Assembly: GCA_958298945.1 (NCBI GenBank)
Contig: OY282605.1
Coordinates: 10,563,811 to 10,627,810 of the forward strand
DNA length: 64,000 bases
Source: Atherix ibis
Lineage: Eukaryota > Arthropoda > Insecta > Diptera > Athericidae
Reading direction: 5' to 3'
In this document: positions 13,299-23,856 of the stretch, in pieces
How the letters are laid out: the number at the start of each line of letters is the position of its first letter
Position numbering within the stretch: the stretch's first letter is position 1
Notes under the pieces: generated by a model
The model's input: only the letters and a program-made list of their open reading frames with translations
Database searches by the model: none
What the model was told of the DNA's origin: nothing
Translations under genes and position numbers: made by a program

Positions 13299-14020
13299 TA
13301 TATAAGAATTTTTGTTTAAATCCGCAGTTTGGTCATAGATGGCGTGAGTGAGCGTATTAAGCTACCAGGCGCACGCCATACTTTTTTTATGAGTTTGACA
13401 TCTGTCAACATTAATCAGTGCACATTGTCAGAATTTCGTACAACAACATACATTTTTTCTTTGGCAATCATTTTTAGTTTTGTGCCAGAAAAAGAGCATA
13501 TGTGGGAAGCTCTGCTTTTTAAGAAGCATGAAAATCGGCCTACGAAGGTTGAAGACCATCAACAACTTTCCCAAGTCCAAATCGCTTCGAACGGAAGACG
13601 ATGCTGTGCGTTTGGTGGGATCAGAAGGGTATCGTCTACTATGAGATGTTGAAACCTGATGAAACTGTCAATGCCCACCGCTGATAAGTTGATTTTCCTC
13701 CACGAAAACGCATCATCGCACATGTCAAAAATGGTCCACACCCCGCTTATTCACCAGACCTGGCCCCTTTTGACTACCACCTGTTTTCGTCGATGGCCCA
13801 CGCTCTCGCTGAGCAGCATTTCGATTCTTACGAAGACGTCCGAAAATGCCTCGAAAGAGGAGGAATTTTTTTGGCATGATATCCACAAATTGCCCGAGAT
13901 ATGGTAAAAATGTGTAGCTAGCGAGGGAAAAGTACTTTGAATAAATTTGTTTTTGCTGTCTATGAAAAAAATATATGTTTTTTTGACTAAAAAACAGCTG
14001 ATTTAAGCTTATACACCTTG
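13299..14020 (+). mobile_element. Mos1-like mariner, internally deleted (about 0.7 kb)
   Basis: A deletion derivative of the same Mos1-like (mauritiana-type) mariner seen at 26181-27295 and 39376-40291. The left end is a decayed inverted repeat (TTTAAATCCGCAGTTTGG near 13317). The right end, TTTAAGCTTATACACCTTG, finishes at 14020 before TA. Transposase scraps are readable: the N-terminal VPEKEHMWEALLF, then a jump to KHENRPTKVEDHQ, then a second jump to the CVWWDQ region, the HDNAPSHT-like block, and the DYHLF region near 13770-13800. The body is about 400-550 bp shorter than a full-length copy. It can encode no transposase, so any movement would depend on another copy. Confidence 0.85.
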
Positions 14021-14104
14021 TAAGAAAAAATTAAAAATTTTCTATTGAAAAAAGCATTTTGTATATTTTTAGGATCTTAATATGTGTTAGGTAGCTTTAG
14101 CAAT

Positions 14105-14299
14105 AGGTGGCGCACAAATCAACAAGTCTATCCATAGAATTTTTTGATCAGTTTTGTTGCCTCTGGCAGCACTACTCTGAGAAGATTCCATGATTCAATT
14201 ATGCTTCGTTGAATCAACAGCGAGGTCGACAGTACGATCGCATGATACGATGATGTACGAAGAGAACACGAATGCGCCGGCATTATCATGAAGTAAAAA
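14105..14299. repeat. Dispersed repeat B, copy 1
   Basis: About 190 bp similar to 17334-17516. Shared stretches include CTGGCAGCACTACTCT, AGAAGATTCCAT, GATGTACGA and GAGAACACGAATG. Both copies are followed by several hundred bases of pyrimidine-rich sequence. The origin is unknown to me; it could be the end of a retrotransposon. Confidence 0.75.
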
Positions 14300-15718
14300 G
14301 TTCAACACGATGCATTCGGTATTAGGGTCGTGGATAGAGTAGTGGCTTCGACCGGAAAAACCTACAATGTGAAAAAAAAACAAATGGTAATAATTTATTA
14401 AAATTAATTTTTTTTTTTAAATTTTAACCAATTTTTATATTTTTTTTTCTTTGTTTCTATTCCCTCACTATTGCCTGAATAGTTTTTTTGAGTAATTTTT
14501 TTTTCGCATCTCCTTTCTTTCTTCGTTCTTATTCTTTCTCTCCAATGTTGAATAAATGTCTTTAATGTCTCTAAGTATGGTCGTCACTGGCCATACTCCT
14601 GTAGGACTTACCGTTTATAAATTTTTTTAATTAAAAATTTTAATATCTTCCTATTATTCTAGTTGCTTATACCATAATATATGATAAATAATAATTTTAT
14701 TTTTGACTAAAGCATAATTTAGTTTTTAATCCTGCTACTCCGCTGCTCTAGAACATATCTACATTAACAAGAAGTAGTTCCGATTTCATGTTAATTTCAT
14801 CGATGGAAAAAGGACTTCTACCATTACGAAATATCATACAACGTTCCAATACATATATATATACGCATTTCTACTTTTGTACACTTACATTTATACGATT
14901 ATCTATAAATCCTCAATTTATGGACAGTAGTAGTCAGTAGTTTGAATATAATGACAGTATTAGGAAAGTTATACGTTTTGAATCTTCGATTGACTAAATT
15001 TCCCAGGATATGATTAATATTCAAAACATGTTTTCAAAGATAAATTGAAGGAAGAAGGTTATTGCATTCGAATGAGTGATTAGGAAAATGGAACACTCCA
15101 ATTACGAAAATTTATCCGCGGATTTATGCTTTCATTAGTCCAATGGCACGTGATAGTTTAGTAATATTGCATATATTCGTGTTTTTATTAATTTTGATAT
15201 TAAAAATATATAGAAAATAAGAATTGCATATTTAATATTATTTCATTTGCAAAAAATTATTTAATAGAAAATATTAATTTGATAGTTGGAAACTTTGTAA
15301 TAATTTTTTAATGAAGACATTTTTCACAATTTATCTGTGATAAAAAGATTTATTATCAAATTTATTTTTTTAGAATTAATAGAAGAGGTCTATCATAATT
15401 TTTAATATTTTTATTTGCAAATAATTCTAATTGAGATATCAAAAGAAATTCTATACAAAATATTCGTACAAAAAAAAAAGTTTTATAAAAACCCCAACTA
15501 AATATTTATAAACGTTATTAAAAAAGTTTTTTTGAAGAAACTTAAAAAAAATTGTTTTCTTTTAAATAAGTTTTAATTATTTTCCAACAAACCCACCGAT
15601 TTTACAAATTTTTTGTATTCAAATGTCAGATTTAATAGATTAATTTCATCAACTTGCAACAACCGCCGATTAATAGAGCAGGGGAGGGGGCTACGGTTAA
15701 AGATATTTTTCCTCTGCT
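14300..15718. other. Pyrimidine-rich then AT-rich DNA, no gene recognised
   Basis: The first 250 bp continue the pyrimidine-rich tail of dispersed repeat B. The rest is A/T-rich DNA in which I see no coding region. Confidence 0.4.
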
Positions 15719-16859
15719 AAATTGGACCGCTTTTGACTTCGAAAGAGCCTTTGACATGATTTCTCGCGACGCCATCTAGAGTGCTCTGGCAGAACTAGGC
15801 ATCCCTCAGGCCATCATCGATCTCATCCGAGAACTATACCGTGAAACAGTGATCCATTCAACATCTCGAGAGGAGTCAGGCAAGGTTGCGTAATCTCGCC
15901 TATCCTCTTCATAATAGCCCTAGACCTAGTCCTTCAACGCACTAACAACACAGCCAGCAACGGTATCCAGTGGACACGGCGTCAGAAGCTCCACGACCTG
16001 TACTACGCCGACGACATATGCCTCATGTCCCACACCTTCAACGGCATTCACTAGAAACTGAATGCTCTGGCCTCCAACGCCGAAGAAGTGGGGATGAGGA
16101 TCAACATCAAGAAGACCAAATTGATGCGTATCGGCGCCACCTGCGTGAGACCCTTGATGCTACACGGTTCCCAAGTTAAAGATGTCGGAAAGTTCTGTTA
16201 CCTTGGCAGCATGCTCAACAAGAATGGTGGAACTGAAATAGACATCCAAACGCGCATCAACAAGGCGCGACAAGCGTACACCTCACTTGGGAACGTGTGG
16301 CGTTCCAACGACCTCTCCATAGCACTCAAACTTCGAATATTCAACTCAAACGTCAAGCCAGTCCTGCTGTACGGCTGCGAAACATGGAAAGTAACCGACA
16401 GCACGACTCGTAAGCCTCAAACATTTGTGAACAGATGCTTGAGGCGTATAAGCAAGATCTTCTGACCAAACTGGATAACGAACGATGAGCTGCTTCTTCT
16501 CACGAAGCAAATACCCCTGCTAGATAACATCAAACGCAGGAAATGGAGTTGGATTGGCCACACCTTGCGAAAACCACCTACGGACATAGCAAGGATGGCA
16601 CTAGATTGGAACCCACAGAGCAATCGCAGCAGAGGACGTCCAAGGACCACTTGGAGAAGATCAGTCGAGCGCGAACACCAAAAAACTGGCAAATCATGGT
16701 CGGAAATAAAAAGGCTAGCTCAAGACAGAAGCAGATGGAGAGAATTCACAGAGTCTCTAGTGCCGCTATATGCTTCATAGGCGCGACTGTGTTCTCATGT
16801 CTATGTGTAATAAAGAAATGAAAACCTGTCAAATAAAAAAAAAAAAAAAAAATTGGACC
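15719..16859 (+). mobile_element. 5'-truncated LINE with 10-bp target-site duplication
   Basis: A non-LTR retrotransposon copy inserted by target-primed reverse transcription. The sequence AAATTGGACC occurs at 15719-15728 and again at 16850-16859, directly after the poly(A) tail that follows about 16834. The body starts within the reverse transcriptase (FERAFDMISRD, then VISPILFIIALD and LYYADDICL). It continues with KKTKLM, the FCYLGSMLNKNGG block, LLYGCETWKV, and a C-terminal region with WIGHTLRKPPTDIARMALDW, ending at a stop near 16780. Frame breaks and stops are present, including TAG at 15777 and TGA at 16463, where relatives carry tryptophan. The LINE clade is uncertain (RTE, L2 or CR1-like). 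It is non-functional. Confidence 0.88.
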
Positions 16860-17107
16860 ACTTTGCTTCATAATAATTTTTAAAACATTTTGATTTTTCT
16901 AGGAAATCTTTTCAGCCACCTTGCCATTTTTATTCGCAAATACTTATTAAATGATTTTTGGAAATATCTATTTTCTTAATAATTTCATTCAGCTTTATGT
17001 GTCTAATGTCTATGATCATAACATATAATTTTTCAACAATTTCTAGAGTAGCCACCTCAACAGGATAGCCAGAACATTCAGTGTCATCTGCAAACAAAAT
17101 GGAAACT

Positions 17108-17297
17108 TTTAAACGATATATATATCATTTTAATTTATGGTAAAGAGTCAATATATTTTTTTTGCAAGCTTAGTTATGGATTTCAAAGCAGTTTTCATTT
17201 TTAGAAATGAAAACTGCTTTGAAATCTATAACTAAGCTTGCAAAAAAAATATAGTGACTCTTTACCATAAATTAAAATTATTTATATATCGTTTAAA
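17108..17297. repeat. Long near-perfect hairpin, 93-bp arms, 4-base loop
   Basis: Arms 17108-17200 and 17205-17297 are inverted copies with only a few mismatches, separated by TTAG. The inner 40 bp of each arm, around AAGCTTGCAAAAAAAATAT, is nearly identical. There is no ORF. It could be a fold-back transposable element, a MITE-like element, or an inverted duplication formed by template switching. If transcribed it would give a long double-stranded RNA hairpin. Confidence 0.93.
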
Positions 17298-17333
17298 TAT
17301 TAATAATTTTTTTCGTTATCTAAAATTTAATTT

Positions 17334-17516
17334 AGTGGCACACAAATCAGCAAGACTATGCATAGAGTTTTCGATCAGTTTTTTTAAACTCTGGCAGCAC
17401 TACTCTCAGAAGATTCCATAATTCGATGACATATCGTCGAGTCAACGGCGAAACCGATCATTCGATACGAAGATGTACGAGGAGAACACGAATGTGCCGG
17501 CATCGTCATGAAGTGA
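17334..17516. repeat. Dispersed repeat B, copy 2
   Basis: The counterpart of 14105-14299, roughly three quarters identical by eye. It begins 36 bp after the long hairpin and is followed by a pyrimidine-rich tract to about 17770 that ends with CCATGGAGAAGTTAAC. Confidence 0.75.
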
Positions 17517-18109
17517 CAGAACCCATTTCTTTTTGGGGTTTTTCTACGTTTTAATTTTTTTTTTGTATTTTTCCTTATTTTTTTTTTATTTTAATTTTTA
17601 TTTTTTTCTAATTTTCTCTTATCCTTCCCTATTTTTATACCTCCCTTCTCATTTCATATTTCCTGCCCTTTGCCTGGATGGTTTTATCCTTAAAGTAATT
17701 TTTTTGTCTTTGTATCTAATTACCTCACCGTTTTTTTTTTTCTTTTCCCTTCTTCCCCTTCCATGGAGAAGTTAACACCTTTGGGTATCTCCATTTTCCC
17801 CTGAATGTTTACGGCATGGTGATTTTCTGAATACAGTGGATGTGAGAGCACCACTTTGCATAAACTTCAAACAAACCGCGATATCAGCATAAAGTTAGTC
17901 AAAAGCATGTTTAGAAGGCAAGTTACTCCTGTGGATCTTAACGTTTATCAAACAATCCAAATTTTAATACCTTCCTCTTTCCTTCCAGCATACCATGACA
18001 CACACTGAATGCAGTTCTTACATTTTTTTCAAAACTAATCTCTCAGCTGTCAATCATATTGATTTATCAAACTTCACTCCTAAAGTTTTTAGTTATAATT
18101 CTTCAGAAA
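17517..18109. other. Pyrimidine-rich tract, no gene recognised
   Basis: T- and C-rich sequence following repeat B. The 80-codon open frame at 17533-17775 is a run of F, L, S and Y caused by base composition, not a membrane protein. Confidence 0.5.
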
Positions 18110-18870
18110 AAATAAAAGGTTTTGTATCGTTATAATACAAGCTTTTGATCAAGCTAAGCATATGGGCTTTCTCTGAAAACTCAAGAGGATCCATGCCTTT
18201 ACGAATTATCTGATATTAAAATTATTTCTTACAAACCTATATTTCCAATTAAATGTAGCTAATGAACCCTCAAATAGATACTTAAGACCTCAACTATACA
18301 TCCAGTAAAAGTTCTCAGCATGCTTCAAAAATTCCTAAAAATCCAAATGCAAATCCTCCAGAATTGGTTAACCAAATACAAAATAAAATTGAACAAACCC
18401 AAATGTGTTCGTGTAACTTTTACTCTACGCCATGAACTACACCCTTTTATAAACCGGTACCTTCAACTGTACTTTGACAAACAACTGTACCTTCAACTGT
18501 AAAGACAATAACTAAACACACAATACCTACAACTAATTCGACTTCTAGACAAACGTTCAAAGCTTACTATAGGCAGCAAAGTACTCCACTAAATTCTATA
18601 TGGACTTACGGACTAAAACTCAGGGGTTTATCTAAGACCAATTATAGTCGAATCTAATGTCTTTAATAAAAAATACTTCATAAAATCTTGAATGCTCCCT
18701 TTTATCATGATCTCAAGATTCCATTTGTTCGTGATGCGACTGTATCTCGTTATAAAAAGTTTCGTACTCGTCTTTCCAAAAAATACTAGTCCCCTAATTC
18801 AAGAGCTTTTTTTCCAATTCATTGCTGAAAAATATCCGTCGAAGATCGATCGTGCGATTTGTTAAAATAC
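18110..18870 (+). mobile_element. Jockey-like LINE relic (reverse transcriptase)
   Basis: Highly decayed. Translated pieces line up in order with jockey-type reverse transcriptase: a block like AKHMGFLWKLKRI near 18150-18190, then LQNWLTKYKIKLNKPKC followed by TFTLR (18350-18430), then PIWTYGLKL near 18600-18625, and finally ILNAPFYHDLKIPFVRD at 18690-18740. The region that should carry the GVPQGS and FADD catalytic blocks is missing between the first and second pieces. Stops and frame changes are frequent. It is clearly dead. Confidence 0.65.
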
Positions 18871-19994
18871 TAACTTTTAACTTTTTTTAGCAACCAGGAG
18901 CAACTTCGATGCATGTTTACTCTCCAAAATGCGCCACCTTAAATAATATTGTACTATTATCTAATATGGCTTATTTATAGTAGTTGTAAGAAAAAAGTTA
19001 TTGATTTTCTGGCAAAGTAATAAAATTTTTACCTTAGTTAATATTCCAATTAATATATTTTTATCCTGGTATGTTCAACTTAATATAAGAAGCAAGAACC
19101 CCTCGTGATAAATTCTAAGCTATTATTCTAAATAGTTAATGTGTATCGTTGGTGGTTTTATTTACGTACAATCTCACGTAAACATAAACGATAATATGAC
19201 ACACCTGGTGGTGGTTGGTGCTCGTAATTTAATATTTTTCAAGAGCACCTACTTCTTATACACGTTCATGTACACTAGATTCATAAGATGTCGTGTAGAA
19301 AGAAAAAAATACATATTCTCACGAACGTCTGAGATATTATATAAAGTGAAATTTTCACAGTGGTAGCATATATGAAAACGTATTTATTTACATAATAGGA
19401 CGAAAAATGTATAATATAAAAAATCCAACTGCATAAATAATAAAAATCCAAATATTGTATTAAACAAAATGAATACGACCACCAGACAGAGATTGCGACT
19501 ACGAAATTGGCGATAAAAACGTTTTTAACAAATGCTATGAATTATTTTACGTCTACATTCAAATTTTATCGGCCATCTAACTTTTTCTATGACCATATTC
19601 AATATTGTCGACCTTATTAGCTCAAATTTCACGTAATAATCTATAATCAAATCTTTATTATAAATATTCGTATTTTATTCTAAAATATTTACTTTACGAT
19701 ATTCTTTTGTATTCGTTGCAGATATATTTTTTGATAAGCTCGTAAGGAGTTACGATTTTTCTCAAGCTATGTTTTGCACTTTAAGAGAAGATTATGGTCA
19801 ATAGTTTCGTCAGCGATGAGGATTACTCCTTGCTTATAGGACACCTCAATAAGTAAAATTGTCACTCTCTTAAAACTTTTAAGTTACTGTGGAGAAAACA
19901 TTGTATTAGCGAAAAACTACTGTTGTCCAGTGTTTTTTTGTTTGTTCTGGTGAGATGGAAATCATCGAAAAACAAAGTGTGGGACTTTAACACA
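18871..19994. other. AT-rich DNA, no gene recognised
   Basis: I see no supportable feature. Short open frames such as 19139-19366 match nothing I know. Confidence 0.4.
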
Positions 19995-20605
19995 CTAAAA
20001 CCACCTTTGTTGGTCACATATCTGGACGGCAGTTCCGTAGGGAGATCCAGATATGTGAGCAAGAAATAGATCAATTCCAGCTAAATTACTATCGTTTTCT
20101 TTGACGTTCATCCAAACGGAGTCTTTTTCAGGACTTCGACAGCCATTCAAGCTGTCTTTGAGCCCAACTACAGAGCCACAACATTCTCTGATGTCAGGGA
20201 TCACGCAGTGCAGTTCTGTGCCCTTTCTCTGTCCGCATTAAATCGGGTGCAATAAAAGAACACGTGCTCCGCGCTCTCCAGCATCCCGTCACACAAACAT
20301 CTGTGTCCCGTCAAAAATTGGGAAAAGTAATAGCCTATATCCTTATATCGTTGATCTATCAATGAATCAACCGTTGAGATGACACAGTGCGACAATTTCC
20401 ATCGGGAGCATTATCCCAACGATTTTATCATCTCCTCTTGGGCTCATATCTTTCCTCTGTACGAGTCTCGGAACGCACCACATCGTTACACTGACCCCTC
20501 TGGCAGTACAGCCTTTGTCGGGCATTTGCCAGTATTTCTATATGTATTATTGCGGCCACAATACAAATGGACTGAGACAACTCCACGTATGTAGGTTGCT
20601 CTAAT
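19995..20605 (-). mobile_element. R1-clade LINE (old copy), C-terminal part
   Basis: Minus-strand remnant of the ORF2 C-terminus. The piece at 20201-20395 reads YYFSQFLTGHRCL followed by SAEHVFFYC, the conserved cysteine/histidine region at the end of R1-clade ORF2. It is the continuation of the minus-strand reverse transcriptase piece at 22071-23103. The two were one element until the plus-strand LINE 20606-22070 inserted. Several stops and frame changes are present. The last 12 bp (20594-20605) are the left target-site duplication of the inserted element. Confidence 0.75.
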
Positions 20606-22070
20606 TCAAAAAGTATTGCCTCATTGTCACCCTGGACATCAAAAATGCTTTTAACTCGGCCCTCTGGGATCGAGTCCTGGAGGCTCTTAAAAACATGGTG
20701 GTGGCCGACTACCTACGGAGGATGGTCAGATCATACTTCAGTGAGCGACTACTACACTACGAAACGGAGGATGGACCAGCGGAGTATGAGGTCACGGGTG
20801 GGGTACCTCAGGGCTCTGTCCTGGCGCCACTCTTGCGGAACGTCATGTACAACGGCCTACTCCATCTGGAATTACCGACGAACACAACGCTTGTGGCCTT
20901 CGCGGACGACGTAGCGGTTGTCCTTGTAGCCAAACACCTGGAAGATCTGGAAGCCGCATTCTTCACCATCATCCAGAGGATAAGACAGTGAATGACATCG
21001 GCAGACCTGTCATTGGCGGAACATAAGACCGAACCACTCCTTGTGAGTAGCCGGAAGAAAATGGAGACCATTACCATAAGAGTGGGCGACCACGACATCC
21101 AGTTGCTACCCTACATAAGGTATCTAGGAGTGGTTTTCGATGCCAGACTCAAATACAAGAAGCACATCTCCAGCGCCAGCAGGAAGGCATCAGCAGTACA
21201 GGGCGCACTTTCGCGGATAATGCCCAATATCGGAGGCCCCAGGTAAATCCGAAGGCGACTACTGGCAACTGTAGTTACCTCCGTCCTGCTATACGGAGCA
21301 CCAGTGTAGGCGAAATCGTTAGAACTAACAACATACCGCAAGACAATTTCATCAGTCCAGCGGCTCTCAGCGATCAGAGTGGCGTCAGCATACCGAACGG
21401 TATCACACGATGCGGTCAATGTTGTGGCATCATGCCCACCCATCGACATCCTGGCAGGAGAGCGAGAACGCCAACATCGTAGGAAGAAGGAAGAGCGGCG
21501 AAAGGTCCTATGTGAAAAGGAGATTACATCACCCAACTCTTGACTGGACATGGATGCTTTCAGGCATACTTGCACAGATTCAAGAGAACAGACTCCCCAA
21601 ACTGTCTTCGTTGCTACGATGTGCTCGAAGATGCAGAACACGTGTTCTTCCAATGCCCCTTTTACGAGGGGACACGGGCAGAACTGGAGAAAAATGTGGA
21701 CCGTTCCATCAGTTCAGAAAACATAGTGGAGTGCATGCTGAAGAACCAATCGGCTTGGAACAAAGTTGCAGAGTACGCGGAATATATCATCAAGGATCTT
21801 CACACCACGTACGAAGAATAGGCCGCGAGGCGTCATAACATCGGGACAGCAGTAAAATATAATAAATAGTAAAATATTATAAGAACGCCCCGGCGAAGTA
21901 GTATTTACAAAGAGTGCCGCCGGGGAACCATCGTTCCGGGAGCAAGGGTAGAGGTACAGGTTAGGTTTTAGCGAGGTAAAAATCTCGCATAATTCATCTG
22001 ACAGGTAGAAGGCCTCCCAGTCGAGTACCTTTTGAAGATTTCCCCCTGTACCTCAATAATATAAAAAAAA
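20606..22070 (+). mobile_element. R1-clade LINE, 5'-truncated, inserted into an older LINE
   Basis: A non-LTR retrotransposon of the R1 clade (R1/TRAS/SART/Waldo-like). It starts inside the reverse transcriptase at VTLDIKNAFNSALWDRV, with the first catalytic aspartate. GGVPQGSVLAPLL and AFADDVAVVL follow by about 20930. Then come LLVSSRKKMETITIR, YLGVVFDARLKYKKH, SVLLYGAP and the C-terminal CLRCYDVLEDAEHVFFQC metal-binding motif (21598-21655). The ORF ends at about 21821, followed by a GC-rich 3' UTR of about 250 bp and a short A-rich tail at 22061-22070. Flanking copies of GGTTGCTCTAAT (20594-20605 and 22071-22082) are the target-site duplication. Disabling stops include TGA 20989 and TAG 21307 at tryptophan positions. 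It is the same family as 31925-34990. Confidence 0.92.
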
Positions 22071-23103
22071 GGTTGCTCTAATCAGCCTAAGCGCCCAAAT
22101 TGGACCAGCATACTGCCAGGATTGACCCATCCACGATTGCCACCAGGGTGCTCTTATTCTAACCGGTCACCCGAAGGTTCGACATAAGCACACCAGTGCC
22201 GTGATTGTCCTCGCAGCCTTCCCACCCATGTATAATAGGTGTTCCTGAAACCGCAGTCTCACGTTTATCATAACCCCTAGGTACTTTAGAGACTGTTCCG
22301 AGATCACCTGATACGTATATTTGCCAATCCAAATGTTGATACTCTCTCTACTTTTTTTGTCTGTGATAAGAATAGCCTCTGCCTTATGGTCCGTAAGCTC
22401 AAGACCAACTGTCATACGCCAACGTTTCACTGAACCAATAGTCTTATTACAGATATGTGCTACCTCGTCCACACATTTTGCCACGACGACCATAGCAACA
22501 TCGTCAGCGAATGTGATGATTTACGCTTCCTCTGGGATATAGAGCCTCAGAATACCATCATTCATCACATTAGTCAATAGAGGGCTCAGAACCGAGCCTT
22601 GTGGGACCCCATCCTGATCCTGTAGGATCCCTCCCCATTCTCTGTCCTGTACAAACGAGTTGTTACTACGCAGGTAATCTTCTCTTATCCTGATAATGTA
22701 CTCCAGAACACCCATTGAGGCCAGGGATTCAAGCATAAAATCCCCTCTCGCGTTCTTTTCACATTAAGGGTTATGATACCCTCTACTTCACCGTTTACCT
22801 TCGATATCCTTACGTGCCGTGCCAACGACCAAATCAATAACATCCGAATTGGACAGCTGCTTTTACTGCAGCTGAGCCCAGACGCCTTTTTATCATAGAT
22901 TTTTCTGCATTTCCAGAGGAGTTCGTTTTGGATAATTCGTGGGACCTGACACTAACGGACCTCGAACTATTTTTCAGTATAGTTACTGTTTGCTGAGGAA
23001 TGTAGCCGGTGACAATTGTGTCCAGTAGCTTAGAGCAGGTCAGATCTGCCATGGAAGAACCTCTAATCGGCCCGTATTTCTTTAAACGAGAGGTCATTAC
23101 CAT
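22071..23103 (-). mobile_element. R1-clade LINE (old copy), reverse transcriptase part
   Basis: Minus-strand R1-clade reverse transcriptase of a different family from the element inserted into it. It is readable in pieces: LESLASMGVLEYI, DGVPQGSVLSPLLTNVMNDG (22560-22625), then ITFADDVAMVVVAK with the catalytic DD (about 22480-22520). Next come VGLELTDHKAEAILIT and LKYLGVMINVRLRFQEH, and near 22100 YAGPIWA, a variant of the usual YGAPIWA block. An in-frame stop separates the GVPQGS and FADD pieces. The C-terminal continuation lies at 19995-20605, beyond the nested insertion. The upstream border at about 23103 adjoins copy 2 of dispersed repeat A. Confidence 0.85.
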
Positions 23104-23830
23104 CAGTTCTGAGCACTATGATAAGAAACTTTTTAAAAGTTAAGTGGTTTTAAAAAATAAAACTAAACAACAAACCATACAGTATGAAAAATTTTGGCTT
23201 TATTTTGCGAAGAGCTCCCAGAATACGTAATTTCGAGGTTTGGTGATGTCAATTGAGCTCCAAGATCATGCGATTTGACACTGTTTGAATTTTTCTTCTT
23301 AGACTATTTAAAAACTTATATTGAAACAGATAATTTTTAAATTTAAGAGCATTTAAAAACTAACGTTTTTCTAGTATTAACTGAAATACAGCCCAGCATA
23401 TGGGGAAAAATTCATCTAAAATTACCTCTTAAGGATCGAGTCATACACATAAGCTTTTAAGCAATTTTATATTTTCTAAAAAAAAAATAGCAAAATAAAA
23501 TCCATATAACAATTTAAAATATTTATTAAAATCAAAATTAAAACATATTTTTATGTAAGCTTACTTTTTAAAGCACAAATTGGATAATTCTTTATTTACT
23601 GTGCAGGCTTTAAAAACTAAAATTATATATTTTATTTTTTTTTAAATTTATTAAATATCAATTAATACAATATTAATTTAAAGATATATTTTAAATTTAA
23701 GGATATTTTTTAACAAAACTATTTTGTATGGTACATAAAAAAAGCCAAATGTTAATTTTCAAGCAATTAGAAAGCTTTATTTACCATTTTGCTATTACAG
23801 ATAAATGTATCCTTAGTAATGCTAGAGTAA
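23090..23830. repeat. Dispersed AT-rich repeat, copy 2
   Basis: The counterpart of 990-2560. The shared blocks are TTACCATCAGTTCTGAGC (23096), the CAGCCCAGCATATG block (23390) and GCACAAATTGGATAATTC (23571-23588), in the same order and at similar spacing. It carries only one of the roughly 390-bp internal periods. Confidence 0.5.
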
Positions 23831-23841
23831 TATTTTTTTTT

Positions 23842-23856
23842 GGGGGGGGGGGGGGG
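23842..23856. repeat. Run of 15 G
   Basis: A run of T followed by 15 guanines in A/T-rich DNA. It resembles the C19 run at 11664. Confidence 0.9.

Noticed and set aside
17533..17775. Hydrophobic 80-codon frame resembling a membrane protein
   Set aside because: It is a pyrimidine-rich tract that translates to F, L, S and Y on this strand; there is no start context or homologue.
21111..21653. 180-codon open frame antisense to the R1-clade LINE
   Set aside because: It is a shadow of the real plus-strand ORF2, whose motifs (YLGVVFDARL, AEHVFFQC) are on the opposite strand.
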